Assembly: GCF_902498065.1 (NCBI RefSeq)
Contig: NZ_CABVIR010000001.1
Location: 124,001 to 188,000, forward strand
Direction: 5' to 3'
Length of the DNA stretch: 64,000 bases
Origin: Pseudomonas fluorescens
Lineage (GTDB): Bacteria; Pseudomonadota; Gammaproteobacteria; Pseudomonadales; Pseudomonadaceae
The position numbers and the translations under genes are program-made. Positions 35,453 to 44,030 of this stretch are shown piece by piece. How positions within the stretch are numbered: the first letter of the stretch is position 1; each line of letters opens with the position of its first letter. Under the pieces are notes generated by a model, which saw nothing but the letters and a program-made list of their open reading frames with translations, made no database searches and was not told where the DNA came from.

Positions 35453-36834
35453 ATCACCCGCGAGAATCGCTGACGGTTCTGTTGTTCGAGGTGTGCGTCG
35501 AACACCATGCACACCGATCGCACCAACAAGCGTCCGGCGGGCAGAACGGTGATTCGTTCATTGCTCAGTTCAATCAGTCCGTCCTCGGCCATGCGTTGCA
35601 GTTGCGGCCACAAACTGCCGAAGTAACCACGAAAATCAATATTGAAAACCTTCTCGATCTCGGTGAACTCGAGGTTGAAACTGCAAATCAATTGTTGAAT
35701 CACTGCTCGTCGCAGGCGGTCGTCGGCGTTGCACAGCAGGCCGCGGTTGGTGGCCAGTTGTGCGCTGGCCAAGGCGTTCTGATACTGATTCAGGTCGCTG
35801 CTGTTCTGGCAGTACAGGTCGCCAATCTGGCTGATGGCCGAGACGCCGAGGCCGATCAAATCGCAATGGCCGTGAGTGGTGTAGCCCTGGAAGTTGCGTT
35901 GCAGGGTTGATTCTTCCTGAGCAATCGCCAGCTCATCGTCGGGCAGGGCGAAGTGATCCATGCCGATGTAACGGTAGCCGGCGGCGGTCAGCTGTTCGAT
36001 GGTGCGCTGGAGCATTTCCAGCTTCTGTGCAGGCGTCGGCAATTCGTCGCCGTTGATTCGCCGTTGCGGCAAGAAGCGCTCCGGCAAGTGCGCGTAGTTG
36101 AACACCGACAGTCGGTCCGGTTGCAGGTTGATCACTTCGTCGACCGTGCGGGCGAAGTTCTCCGGCGTCTGTCTTGGCAAACCGTAGATCAGGTCAATGT
36201 TGATCGAGCGAAATTGCAACGTCCGTGCGGCGTCGATCACCGCTCGGGTTTCCTCCAGGCTTTGCAGGCGATTCACCGCTCGTTGCACGGCCGGGTCGAG
36301 ATCTTGCAGGCCGATACTGACCCGATTGAAACCCAGCTCACGCAGCAGGCCCATGGTCGACCAATCGGCTTCACGCGGGTCGATCTCGATGCCGTAGTCG
36401 CCGGAATCGTCATCCAGCAAGTTGAAGCTTTTGCGCAATTGGGCCATCAGCTGACGCAGTTCGTCGTGGCTGAGAAAGGTCGGTGTGCCGCCACCGAAGT
36501 GCAATTGCTCGACCTTCTGCGCCGGGTCGAGATGGCAGGCGATCAATTGGATTTCCTGCTCCAGGCGTTGCAGGTAGGGCAGTGCGCGGCCGCGATCCTT
36601 GGTGATGACTTTGTTGCAGGCGCAGTAGTAGCAAATGTTCGCGCAGAACGGCACGTGCACGTACAGCGACAACGGACGCAGGGCCTTGCGGCTTTCGCGC
36701 AGCGCATGGAGCAGGTCGAAGGAGCCGATATGACCATCGAACTGCGCGGCGGTCGGGTATGAGGTGTAACGCGGTCCCGCCAGGTCGTAACGGCGGATCA
36801 GATCGGTATCCCAACGAATGGCGTCGAGCATCAT
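35449..36834 (-). CDS. hemN: Oxygen-independent coproporphyrinogen III oxidase
   Basis: This radical-SAM enzyme makes protoporphyrinogen IX without oxygen, 461 residues from the ATG at 36834 (or 460 from 36831). The cluster motif CANICYYC (Cys64, 68, 71) and the following Cys73, the SAM glycine motif FGGGTPTF, and the HemN C-terminal domain with GLGVSAISQIGDLY are present. A perfect Anr box lies 65 bases upstream. The gene supplies heme for cytochromes under low oxygen. Confidence 0.97.
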   Translation of the reverse strand: MMLDAIRWDTDLIRRYDLAGPRYTSYPTAAQFDGHIGSFDLLHALRESRKALRPLSLYVHVPFCANICYYCACNKVITKDRGRALPYLQRLEQEIQLIACHLDPAQKVEQLHFGGGTPTFLSHDELRQLMAQLRKSFNLLDDDSGDYGIEIDPREADWSTMGLLRELGFNRVSIGLQDLDPAVQRAVNRLQSLEETRAVIDAARTLQFRSINIDLIYGLPRQTPENFARTVDEVINLQPDRLSVFNYAHLPERFLPQRRINGDELPTPAQKLEMLQRTIEQLTAAGYRYIGMDHFALPDDELAIAQEESTLQRNFQGYTTHGHCDLIGLGVSAISQIGDLYCQNSSDLNQYQNALASAQLATNRGLLCNADDRLRRAVIQQLICSFNLEFTEIEKVFNIDFRGYFGSLWPQLQRMAEDGLIELSNERITVLPAGRLLVRSVCMVFDAHLEQQNRQRFSRVI

Positions 36835-36898
36835 GCGGGCATTCCCCCGGATAGGCTGGCAGTGTCGGCAAGTCTATGGCGTGCGGCGTGGGGGCATC

Positions 36899-36912
36899 TT
36901 GATTTGCATCAA
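36899..36912 (-). promoter_or_regulatory. Perfect Anr box upstream of hemN
   Basis: TTGAT-TTGC-ATCAA matches all ten half-site positions. A TAGACT-type -10 at about 36871-36876 on the minus strand puts the start near 36864, about 41 bases from the box centre, the class II activator spacing. Confidence 0.8.
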
Positions 36913-37012
36913 CGGTCAGGATTCGGGTGGTCGGTGCGGGCCTCTTTGCGGGCACGCCTCGCTTCTACAGGTTTTGTGTCGAGCCCCGAATGTGTGGAAA
37001 GCCCCAATTCCT

Positions 37013-37035
37013 GTGGGGGCGGGCTTGCCCGCGAT
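37013..37035. repeat. Single REP palindrome
   Basis: GTGGGGGCGGGCTTGCCCGC lies between hemN and the TauE-like gene. No inverted partner is close. Confidence 0.75.
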
Positions 37036-37050
37036 GGGGCCTGCGCCGAT

Positions 37051-37734
37051 CTAGTGCCCCATGAGCCAATGCTGATGCGGGCCCGGGAGGGTCCAGATGC
37101 CAAACAACATCACCAGCAAGCCCCCCGTCATCCGTACATACCGTTTGCGCAACAGCGCCGTGACGCGCTCGGCCGCCAGCCCCGTGGCGAGCAACACCGG
37201 CCAGGTGCCCAGTCCGAACGCGAGCATCAGCAATGCACTGTCCAGCGCATTGCCCTGGCTCGCCGACCACAGCAGCGTGCTGTAAACCAGCCCGCACGGC
37301 AGCCAGCCCCAGAGCGCGCCCAGCAACAACGCGCGCGGCAGGCTCGACACCGGCAGCAATTTGTTCGCGACTGGCTGGATATGCCGCCACAGACCGCGAC
37401 CGAGGCTTTCGATGCGGGTCAGGCCGCTCCACCAACCGGCGAGATAAAGGCCCATGGCAATCAGCAGCAGTCCGGCGAGGATGCGCATGAACATGGCCGC
37501 CGGGCTGTTCGCCACCGCCCAGCCCGCCAGGCCGATCAGCAAGCCCGCCGCGGCGTAGCTGAGAATTCGCCCCAGGTTGTAGGCCAGCAGCAATCGAAAC
37601 CGACGGCTGCGTTGCTCTTTGGGGATCGCCAGGGTCAACGCGCCCATCAAGCCGCCGCACATGCCCAGGCAATGACCGCCGCCGAGCAGGCCGAGGATCA
37701 CCGCAGACACCAGCAGTGGTGCCAGCTCAAACAT
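37051..37734 (-). CDS. TauE/SafE- or DsbD-like membrane protein linked to cco
   Basis: The 227-residue protein has six predicted helices. The first contains LLGGGHCLGMCGGLMGAL, a metal- or thiol-relevant CxxxC pair seen in the UreH-like subgroup of the sulfite-exporter/DsbD_2 fold. Its start overlaps the ccoS stop by 8 bases, so it is cotranscribed with ccoIS and probably helps metal delivery to the cbb3 oxidases, but the exact role is inferred from position. Confidence 0.8.
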   Translation of the reverse strand: MFELAPLLVSAVILGLLGGGHCLGMCGGLMGALTLAIPKEQRSRRFRLLLAYNLGRILSYAAAGLLIGLAGWAVANSPAAMFMRILAGLLLIAMGLYLAGWWSGLTRIESLGRGLWRHIQPVANKLLPVSSLPRALLLGALWGWLPCGLVYSTLLWSASQGNALDSALLMLAFGLGTWPVLLATGLAAERVTALLRKRYVRMTGGLLVMLFGIWTLPGPHQHWLMGH

Positions 37735-37945
37735 GCGGAGGTGCCTTGTCGTCCGGTTTGGCCGGATGGCCGCTGGCCTCATCGACCGCGGCGGTGTGAT
37801 TCGGGTCCTGGTCGTCGAACAGGATGCTATGGGCCGGGCCGTCGAGGTCGTCGTACTGACCGCTGTCGACCGCCCAGAAAAAGATGTAGACCGCGATGGC
37901 CACGATCAGCAGCGCGGCCGGGATCATCACGTAGAGAGCTGGCAT
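37727..37945 (-). CDS. ccoS: Cytochrome cbb3 assembly protein CcoS
   Basis: The 72-residue protein has one N-terminal membrane helix (MIPAALLIVAIAVYIFFWAV) followed by SGQYDDLDGPAHSILFDD, the CcoS signature. CcoS is needed for cofactor insertion into cbb3 oxidases. GGAG stands before the ATG. It lies 24 bases after ccoI. Confidence 0.92.
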   Translation of the reverse strand: MPALYVMIPAALLIVAIAVYIFFWAVDSGQYDDLDGPAHSILFDDQDPNHTAAVDEASGHPAKPDDKAPPHV

Positions 37946-37969
37946 GGTGAGACTCCATGCCCGCGCGGC

Positions 37970-40420
37970 TCAGGCCGGCAGCGGGCGGGTTTCTGGCGTG
38001 GCGTTGACCGCTGGCGTACTCGGCAGGCGAGTCAGGCGCAAGGCGTTCAGCACCACGGTCAACGAACTGATCGACATGCCGACTGCGGCCCACACTGGCG
38101 TGATCCAGCCGAGGGCGGCAAACGGCAACATAAGGCCATTGTACAGCCCGGCCCACAATAGGTTCTCGATGATGACCCGACGGGTGCGCCGAGCGAGGCT
38201 GAACGCTTGCACCAGCGCGTCGAGGCGGTTGGACAACAGTACGGCGTCAGCACTGGTTTTTGCCAGATCGGTGGCCGAACCCATGGCAACGCTGATGTCG
38301 GCGGCGGCCAGCACCGGCACGTCATTCACGCCGTCACCGAGCATCAACACCTTGCGACCTTCCTTGTGCAGCTGTTGCAGGACCTGCAATTTGTCGTCCG
38401 GGCGCAAACCGCCACGGGCCTCGTCGATGCCCAGTTCAGCGGCGACGCTGGCGACCATCGGCGAGCTGTCGCCCGACAGCAGTAACGTGCGCCAGCCACG
38501 CGCCTTGCACGCTTTCAACAATGCAGGTGCATCGGCGCGCAAACGGTCGTCGAGGACGAACCACGCCAGCGCTCCGACGGTGTCGCCGAGCAGTAGCCAT
38601 TGGCCGGCTTCCTCCGGCATCCGCGGTACGGCGGCGCCACTGAGTTCGCAGACAAAACCCGGTTGGCCGATTCGCAGGCGTTGCTCGCCGACCACACCTT
38701 CCAGGCCCAGTCCCGGCGTGCTGTGGACTTCTTCGGCGGCCAGCGGCGCGCGGCCAAACGCACGGGCGATGGGGTGTTCGGAACGGTTTTCGAGGGCGGC
38801 GGCGAGGCTCAGGCATTGATCGCTGTCGAGCGCGCCGAGGGGGCGGATCGAGCGCAGCGCCAGGCGCCCTTCGGTAAGGGTGCCGGTCTTGTCGAAGATC
38901 ACCGTGTCGATCTGATTCAGGCCCTCCAGCACATGGCCGCGGGTCAGTAGCAAACCCAGCTTGTGCAGGGTGCCGGTGGCGGCGGTGAGTGCGGTTGGCG
39001 TCGCGAGCGACAGGGCGCATGGGCAGGTCGCGACCAGCATCGCCAACACGATCCAGAATGCACGTGATGAATCCAGCTCCCACCAAAGCAGGCCAATGCA
39101 GGCGGAGGCGATCAGTGTCAGCAGCAGGAACCATTGCGCGGCGCGGTCGGCGATTTCCGCCAGTCGTGGCTTTTCGGCCTGGGCGCGGTCGAGCAGGCGG
39201 ACGATGGCGGAGAGGCGCGTGTCCTGGCCCAGCGCCAGGACTTCCACGGTCAATGCGCCTTCGACGTTCAGGGTGCCGGCGGTGACAGCATCGCCCAACG
39301 TTCGCGGTTGTGGCAGGTACTCGCCGGTGAGCAGGGATTCGTCGATGCTCGACTGGCCGTCGAGGATCTTGCCGTCGGCCGGCAGGATCGCGCCGGGATG
39401 CACCAGCACTCGATCGCCGACGCGCAGTTCGCTGAGCAGGATCCGCTCACTCTGACCGTCGGCGCTCAGGCGCAAACACGAGGCGGGCAACAGATTGACC
39501 AGCTGTGCGGTGGCGGCGGCGGTGCGTTCGCGGGCGCGACGCTCCAGATAACGCCCGGCCAGCAGGAACAACGCAAACATGCCGACGGCATCGAAATACA
39601 ACTCGCCGACGCCGGTGATCGAGGTCCAGATCCCGGCGATGTAGGCACTGCCAATCGCCAGCGACACCGAAACGTCCATGGTCAGGTGGCGGGTGCGTAA
39701 ATCGCGCATCGCCCCTTTGAAGAACGGCGCGCAGCTGTAGAACACGATGGGCGTGGTGAGGAACAGCGCGACCCAGCGCAGGATGGTGTGCAGCTCCGGG
39801 CTGAGGTCGATGTTGAATTCCGGCCAGGTGGCCATGGTCGCCATCATCGCCTGGAACCACAGCAGCCCGGCGACCCCGAGTTGGCGCAGGGCCAGGCGGT
39901 TTTCGCTGGCCAGCTGTTCGCTGGCGCGGTCGGCTTGATAGGGATGAGCGGCATAACCGATGTGGCGTAACTCGCTGAGCACCTGGCTCAGCGGCAGTTG
40001 CGCATCGGCCCAGCGTACGTGCAGGCGATGGTTGGACAGGTTCAGGCGCGCTTCGGCCACTGCTGGCAAACCGCGCAAGTGTTTCTCGATCAGCCAGCCA
40101 CAGGCCGCGCAACTGATGCCTTCCATCAGCAGCGTGGTTTCGGCGAGTTCGCCATCGTGGCGGACGAAGGGTTTTTGCACGTCGGCGCGATCGTACAGCG
40201 CCAGTTCGTCCACCAACTGCACCGGCAACGCTTCGGGGTTGGCCGAGGCTTCGCTGCGATGCTGGTAATAGCTTTCCAGCCCGCCGGCGACAATCGCTTC
40301 AGCCACGGCCTGGCAACCCGGGCAGCAGAACTCGCGGGTTTCACCGAGGACGGCAGCGGTAAAGCGGCTGCCGGCCGGGACGGGCAGGGCGCAGTGGTAG
40401 CAGGGGAGTGGCGTGGTCAT
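37970..40420 (-). CDS. ccoI: Copper-transporting P-type ATPase CcoI (FixI)
   Basis: This 816-residue P1B ATPase delivers copper for cbb3 oxidase assembly. The N-terminus has a cysteine-rich metal-binding module (CYHCALPVP, CCPGCQAV) typical of FixI/CcoI, then an HMA domain with GISCAACGW (about residue 100). The ion-path motif is CPC (ATCPCALS), the phosphorylation site DKTGTLTEG, the hinge GDGVNDVPVL. The motif set is complete. It lies between ccoH and ccoS. Confidence 0.95.
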   Translation of the reverse strand: MTTPLPCYHCALPVPAGSRFTAAVLGETREFCCPGCQAVAEAIVAGGLESYYQHRSEASANPEALPVQLVDELALYDRADVQKPFVRHDGELAETTLLMEGISCAACGWLIEKHLRGLPAVAEARLNLSNHRLHVRWADAQLPLSQVLSELRHIGYAAHPYQADRASEQLASENRLALRQLGVAGLLWFQAMMATMATWPEFNIDLSPELHTILRWVALFLTTPIVFYSCAPFFKGAMRDLRTRHLTMDVSVSLAIGSAYIAGIWTSITGVGELYFDAVGMFALFLLAGRYLERRARERTAAATAQLVNLLPASCLRLSADGQSERILLSELRVGDRVLVHPGAILPADGKILDGQSSIDESLLTGEYLPQPRTLGDAVTAGTLNVEGALTVEVLALGQDTRLSAIVRLLDRAQAEKPRLAEIADRAAQWFLLLTLIASACIGLLWWELDSSRAFWIVLAMLVATCPCALSLATPTALTAATGTLHKLGLLLTRGHVLEGLNQIDTVIFDKTGTLTEGRLALRSIRPLGALDSDQCLSLAAALENRSEHPIARAFGRAPLAAEEVHSTPGLGLEGVVGEQRLRIGQPGFVCELSGAAVPRMPEEAGQWLLLGDTVGALAWFVLDDRLRADAPALLKACKARGWRTLLLSGDSSPMVASVAAELGIDEARGGLRPDDKLQVLQQLHKEGRKVLMLGDGVNDVPVLAAADISVAMGSATDLAKTSADAVLLSNRLDALVQAFSLARRTRRVIIENLLWAGLYNGLMLPFAALGWITPVWAAVGMSISSLTVVLNALRLTRLPSTPAVNATPETRPLPA

Positions 40421-40467
40421 CAGGTATTCACTGGTACCGCTGAATCTGTGTCGTCGGGTCGGGCCTC

Positions 40468-40559
40468 ATCGCGAGCAAGCTCGCTCCCACATGGATCATT
40501 GGTGAACTCAAATTCTGTGTACGACAGTGATCAACTGTGGGGGCGAGCTTGCTCGCGAT
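40468..40559. repeat. REPIN inside the cco assembly cluster
   Basis: Inverted REPs at 40468-40490 and 40537-40559 (ATCGCGAGCAAGCTCGCTCC and complement) separate ccoI from ccoH. Confidence 0.85.
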
Positions 40560-40577
40560 GTGCGCAGCGCAGGCTTT

Positions 40578-41117
40578 TTACTTTTTCAGGTCTTCCGCGC
40601 CTTGCAGCGGTTCGTCACCCAGCAGCAGATCCTTGTCATGGCTGACCAGCTCTTCTTCGAACATGCGCCAGATGTGGTCGTCCTGAGTGCCCAGCAGTTC
40701 GACAAAGCGACGACCTTCAACCTTGTCGCTCAACTGGCCGATGTAGCGGCCCTGTTCGGTTTCGCTTTGGGTGAGGGTGATCTTGCGATCCTTCTCGGGC
40801 TGGGTCGGCGAGATCAGGTTCAGTTCGAGGGTTTTTGGTTGGCTGTTGCCGCTCAGGCGCAGGTCGACTTCGCCGGTCACGTCATCCAGGTGCACGCTGG
40901 CGCGCAACAGCAGGGTCTGTGCCAGCAGTTCACGGTCGAGGGAGCGGTTGATGCCTTTGCCGGCCTCGTAGTAGTTGTCGTTGACCAGGTTGTCCGGGTT
41001 GTTCACCGCGATGGTCACCATGGACAAGGTCAGGGTCACCGAACAGGCGAGGATGGCGATGATGATCCACGGCCAAAGGTGCTTGTACCAAGGACTTGCG
41101 GCGTTTGCTGCGGGCAT
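40578..41117 (-). CDS. ccoH: FixH/CcoH family protein
   Basis: The 179-residue protein has one N-terminal membrane helix (YKHLWPWIIIAILACSVTLTL) and a periplasmic FixH domain beginning NNPDNLVNDNYYEAGKGINR. It is required for stable cbb3 complexes. The ATG at 41117 is preferred over the longer start at 41132. It follows ccoG by 11 bases. Confidence 0.9.
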   Translation of the reverse strand: MPAANAASPWYKHLWPWIIIAILACSVTLTLSMVTIAVNNPDNLVNDNYYEAGKGINRSLDRELLAQTLLLRASVHLDDVTGEVDLRLSGNSQPKTLELNLISPTQPEKDRKITLTQSETEQGRYIGQLSDKVEGRRFVELLGTQDDHIWRMFEEELVSHDKDLLLGDEPLQGAEDLKK

Positions 41118-41128
41118 GATCACTTCTC

Positions 41129-42544
41129 TCAACGAATTTGTGGGCCGATGAATCGGCTCTTGGCTTCAACGTGGATGCTCTCGTCATCGGCATCCTTGAG
41201 GATGAATTTCACCTCGTTGGTGCTCGATGGCAGTTTTTCCGGGGCGATGGACAGTTCCACCGGCTGGCTGAAAATCTCGCCGGCGGCGACCTTGATCTCA
41301 CGTTTGCCTTGCAGCTTCAGGTCAGGCAGGCCAGCGGCTTCCAGCACATAGGTGTGGTCGCGCTGATCCTTGTTCATGATCTTCAGGCTGTAGACGTTTT
41401 CGATTCGGCCTTCGGCATTCTCGCGATACAGCACGCGGTCCTTGCTGACGTCGAAACCGACCAGCGAACGCATGAAGAACGCACCCGCCAGCAAGCCCAT
41501 CATCGCCAGCAACACGGCGGCGTAGCCGATCAGCCGCGGGCGCAGTTTATGGGTTTTTTGCCCGGACAGGTTGTGCTCGGTGGTGTAGCTGATCAGGCCG
41601 CGCGGGTAATCCATCTTGTCCATGATGCTGTCGCAGGCATCGATGCAGGCGGCGCAACCGATGCATTCGATTTGCAGGCCGTCGCGGATGTCGATGCCGG
41701 TCGGGCAGACCTGGACGCACATGGTGCAATCGATGCAATCACCCAGGCCCTGCGCCTTGTAGTCGACACCTTTCTTGCGCGGGCCACGGGCTTCACCGCG
41801 ACGGGGATCGTAGGAGACGATCAGCGTGTCCTTGTCGAACATCACACTCTGGAAGCGCGCATACGGGCACATGTAGATGCACACCTGCTCGCGCAACCAG
41901 CCGGCGTTGCCGTAAGTGGCGAGGGTGAAGAAACCGACCCAGAAATACGACCAGCCATCGGCCTCGCCGGTGAAGAAGTCGATGGTCAGCTCGCGGATCG
42001 GCGAGAAATAACCGACGAAGGTCATGCCGGTTGCGAAGCCGATCAACAGCCACATCGAGTGTTTGCTGAGTTTGCGCAGGAACTTGTTGCCGCTCATCGG
42101 CGCCTTGTCGAGCTTGATGCGCTGGTTGCGGTCGCCTTCGGTGACTTTCTCGCACCACATGAAAATCCACGTCCAGACGCTTTGCGGGCAGGTGTAGCCG
42201 CACCAGACGCGACCGGCGTACACGGTAATGAAGAACAGGCCGAACGCGCTGACAATCAGAATGCCCGAGAGCAGGATGAAGTCCTGAGGCCAGAACGTTG
42301 CGCCAAAAATGAAAAATTTACGCTCCGGCAAGTTCCACCAGACGGCTTGATGACCGCCCCAGTTCAGCCACACCGTGCCGAAATACAACAGAAACAAAAA
42401 GGCCCCGCCCATCATCCGCAGGTTGCGGAACAGGCCGGTGAAGGCGCGGGTGTAGATCTTTTCTCGAGAGGCGTAAAGGTCGACGCTGTTGTTCGCGTTC
42501 TTGGCAGGCGGGGTAACGTCGTGTACCGGAATCTGGTTGCTCAT
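41129..42544 (-). CDS. ccoG: Cytochrome c oxidase accessory protein CcoG (FixG)
   Basis: The 471-residue membrane protein has several helices, a cysteine-containing CGYTCPQSVW loop, and two [4Fe-4S] ferredoxin-type motifs (CIDCTMCVQVCP and CIGCAACIDACD). A C-terminal Ig-like domain follows. CcoG reduces Cu(II) for cbb3 assembly. The ATG at 42544 has GTGGG nine bases upstream; 42553 is alternative. It heads the ccoGHIS group. A near-consensus Anr box lies 170 bases upstream. Confidence 0.95.
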   Translation of the reverse strand: MSNQIPVHDVTPPAKNANNSVDLYASREKIYTRAFTGLFRNLRMMGGAFLFLLYFGTVWLNWGGHQAVWWNLPERKFFIFGATFWPQDFILLSGILIVSAFGLFFITVYAGRVWCGYTCPQSVWTWIFMWCEKVTEGDRNQRIKLDKAPMSGNKFLRKLSKHSMWLLIGFATGMTFVGYFSPIRELTIDFFTGEADGWSYFWVGFFTLATYGNAGWLREQVCIYMCPYARFQSVMFDKDTLIVSYDPRRGEARGPRKKGVDYKAQGLGDCIDCTMCVQVCPTGIDIRDGLQIECIGCAACIDACDSIMDKMDYPRGLISYTTEHNLSGQKTHKLRPRLIGYAAVLLAMMGLLAGAFFMRSLVGFDVSKDRVLYRENAEGRIENVYSLKIMNKDQRDHTYVLEAAGLPDLKLQGKREIKVAAGEIFSQPVELSIAPEKLPSSTNEVKFILKDADDESIHVEAKSRFIGPQIR

Positions 42545-42712
42545 CGGTTGCATCCCACGGCAGTGGAAAAATGCCTCGGTCAGTGCATGCCGACCGCGGT
42601 CAAAAAGGGCTGTTGCAGTGGCGCAATGATACGCCTCTAGCTCTAACTCAAGGGTGCGACCTTTGGTCGCGTTGGGGAAAAATCATGAATGGTGTAGCAG
42701 ATGTAACAAAAC

Positions 42713-42726
42713 ATGATTCAGATCAA
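42713..42726 (-). promoter_or_regulatory. Near-consensus Anr box upstream of ccoG
   Basis: On the minus strand TTGAT-CTGA-ATCAT matches nine of ten half-site positions. A CATGAT -10 at about 42682-42687 would put the start near 42676, about 43 bases from the box centre. Confidence 0.55.
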
Positions 42727-42800
42727 TTGACTTGTCGAGTATAGCTGGCCGGTGTTCGTCATCGACGCCAACGGTTTTGACGTTGGCGTCGATCTGCGCG

Positions 42801-43793
42801 TTATTTGACCGGGACAGTGTGAGTCGCGACCGGGTTAAGCCAGTCGTTGCCCGCGATGACGTTCACTGTCATTTGCGTTCTATCGGCAGAGAACGTGGCA
42901 TACAACCAGCTTTGCTGGACCGCCGAACCGCTCATGAACAGCGGAATATCTGCGTAGATGTAGTTGCTCGACTCATATTTCCCGCTTTGTTTGTTCGCAT
43001 TCGCGGAAAACACGGCGGTCACGCCGTAGTCCTCGATCATCTTTGTGAACCGGAAAATCTCGCTCTCCCTGACCGGCCAGTGAAACGGTTGATGCAAGTT
43101 CAGCAAAATGATTTTGCCTTGCGCCCGTGCCCGCTGCAGATCGCGTTCCAGCCAGTCGAGGGATGCCGTGATCTCATAGGCGGTTGTCTGGAAGAACGAG
43201 CCGGTGGAAAAGTTGACGTTGTAAGTGGGTTCGTTGTGCAACTGAACAAGGTGAACGTCACCGTAATCCCGGGAGTATGCGAGGCTGCCATACCAGGTTT
43301 TCGTCAGGCCGGAAGCCCGCGCCGCGAGGTCCATGTTGGCGACTTTTCCCCAGTACCGATCCTTGAGGTCGTCCACGCTTGCGGCGGCGCAACGCGTGCA
43401 ACTGGCGACGTTGAAGTCGTAGTCGTGACTGCCCAGGCCATAGTCATAGAGATTGCTCAGTTTGTTCTGCAATACCGCGTTGAGGTAGGTGCGTTCACTG
43501 GGTTGTCCTGATGCCGTCATGTTGCCGTTGATCATGACGGGAACGGCAGCGGCGCCTCCCGATTGCTTGCGAAAGTCAGCGATGCTGGTGTACTGCGCGT
43601 CGATCAGCCACCGTGAACGTTCTTCCTTGTTTGAGGCGGATTCAACTTCGCCTTGTTCGGACTTTTCACTTGAGGGGAACTTGGGGTCCGAAGCAAATAC
43701 GATATGTCGCGGGGCGAAGTCAGTAGCCATTAAAGAAGTGGCCGTTACAGCGAGCGCCAGGATCAACACGGTGGGTGGTGTATAAAATTTCAT
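42801..43793 (-). CDS. Exported metallophosphoesterase paralog with degenerate metal site
   Basis: The 330-residue protein has a signal peptide (VLILALAVTATSLMA). It is a clear homolog of the divergent neighbour at 44031 (shared HIVFASDP, AAAVPVMING, YGSLAYSR, GDVHLVQLHNEPTY, AQGKIILLN). Compared with it, the calcineurin-type ligands are changed: GD is GN (Asn91), GNHD is GSHD (Ser122) and GHLH is ANAN (264-267). Only the first Asp (Asp36), His123 and His234 stay. It is therefore probably catalytically inactive yet kept open. A Cys pair (132, 135) may be a disulfide. The role is unknown. Confidence 0.8.
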   Translation of the reverse strand: MKFYTPPTVLILALAVTATSLMATDFAPRHIVFASDPKFPSSEKSEQGEVESASNKEERSRWLIDAQYTSIADFRKQSGGAAAVPVMINGNMTASGQPSERTYLNAVLQNKLSNLYDYGLGSHDYDFNVASCTRCAAASVDDLKDRYWGKVANMDLAARASGLTKTWYGSLAYSRDYGDVHLVQLHNEPTYNVNFSTGSFFQTTAYEITASLDWLERDLQRARAQGKIILLNLHQPFHWPVRESEIFRFTKMIEDYGVTAVFSANANKQSGKYESSNYIYADIPLFMSGSAVQQSWLYATFSADRTQMTVNVIAGNDWLNPVATHTVPVK

Positions 43794-44030
43794 AGAAATC
43801 CATTTCCATTAAAGTGGTAGTTGTATTGAAAGTCAGGAGGGGATTTAAGCGGGTTGGTTTGATTGGTTCAATCAGTAAGTTTTGTTTTTTTTGAAGCTTA
43901 TGTTTCGTGATTCTAAATATGTTATTTGTTGGTGTTGAGTAAGTGCTGTTGTAGTTTGCTTTTTGCAGGTAAGTTTTTAAATGGATTTTTTTGGTTCTGC
44001 TCACTATTAAGTATTAAGGAAAAAGGCATT

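Noticed and set aside
41138..42640. 500-residue plus-strand frame opposite ccoG
   Set aside because: It is an antisense shadow of a clear ccoG gene in high-GC DNA, with no domain or ribosome site.
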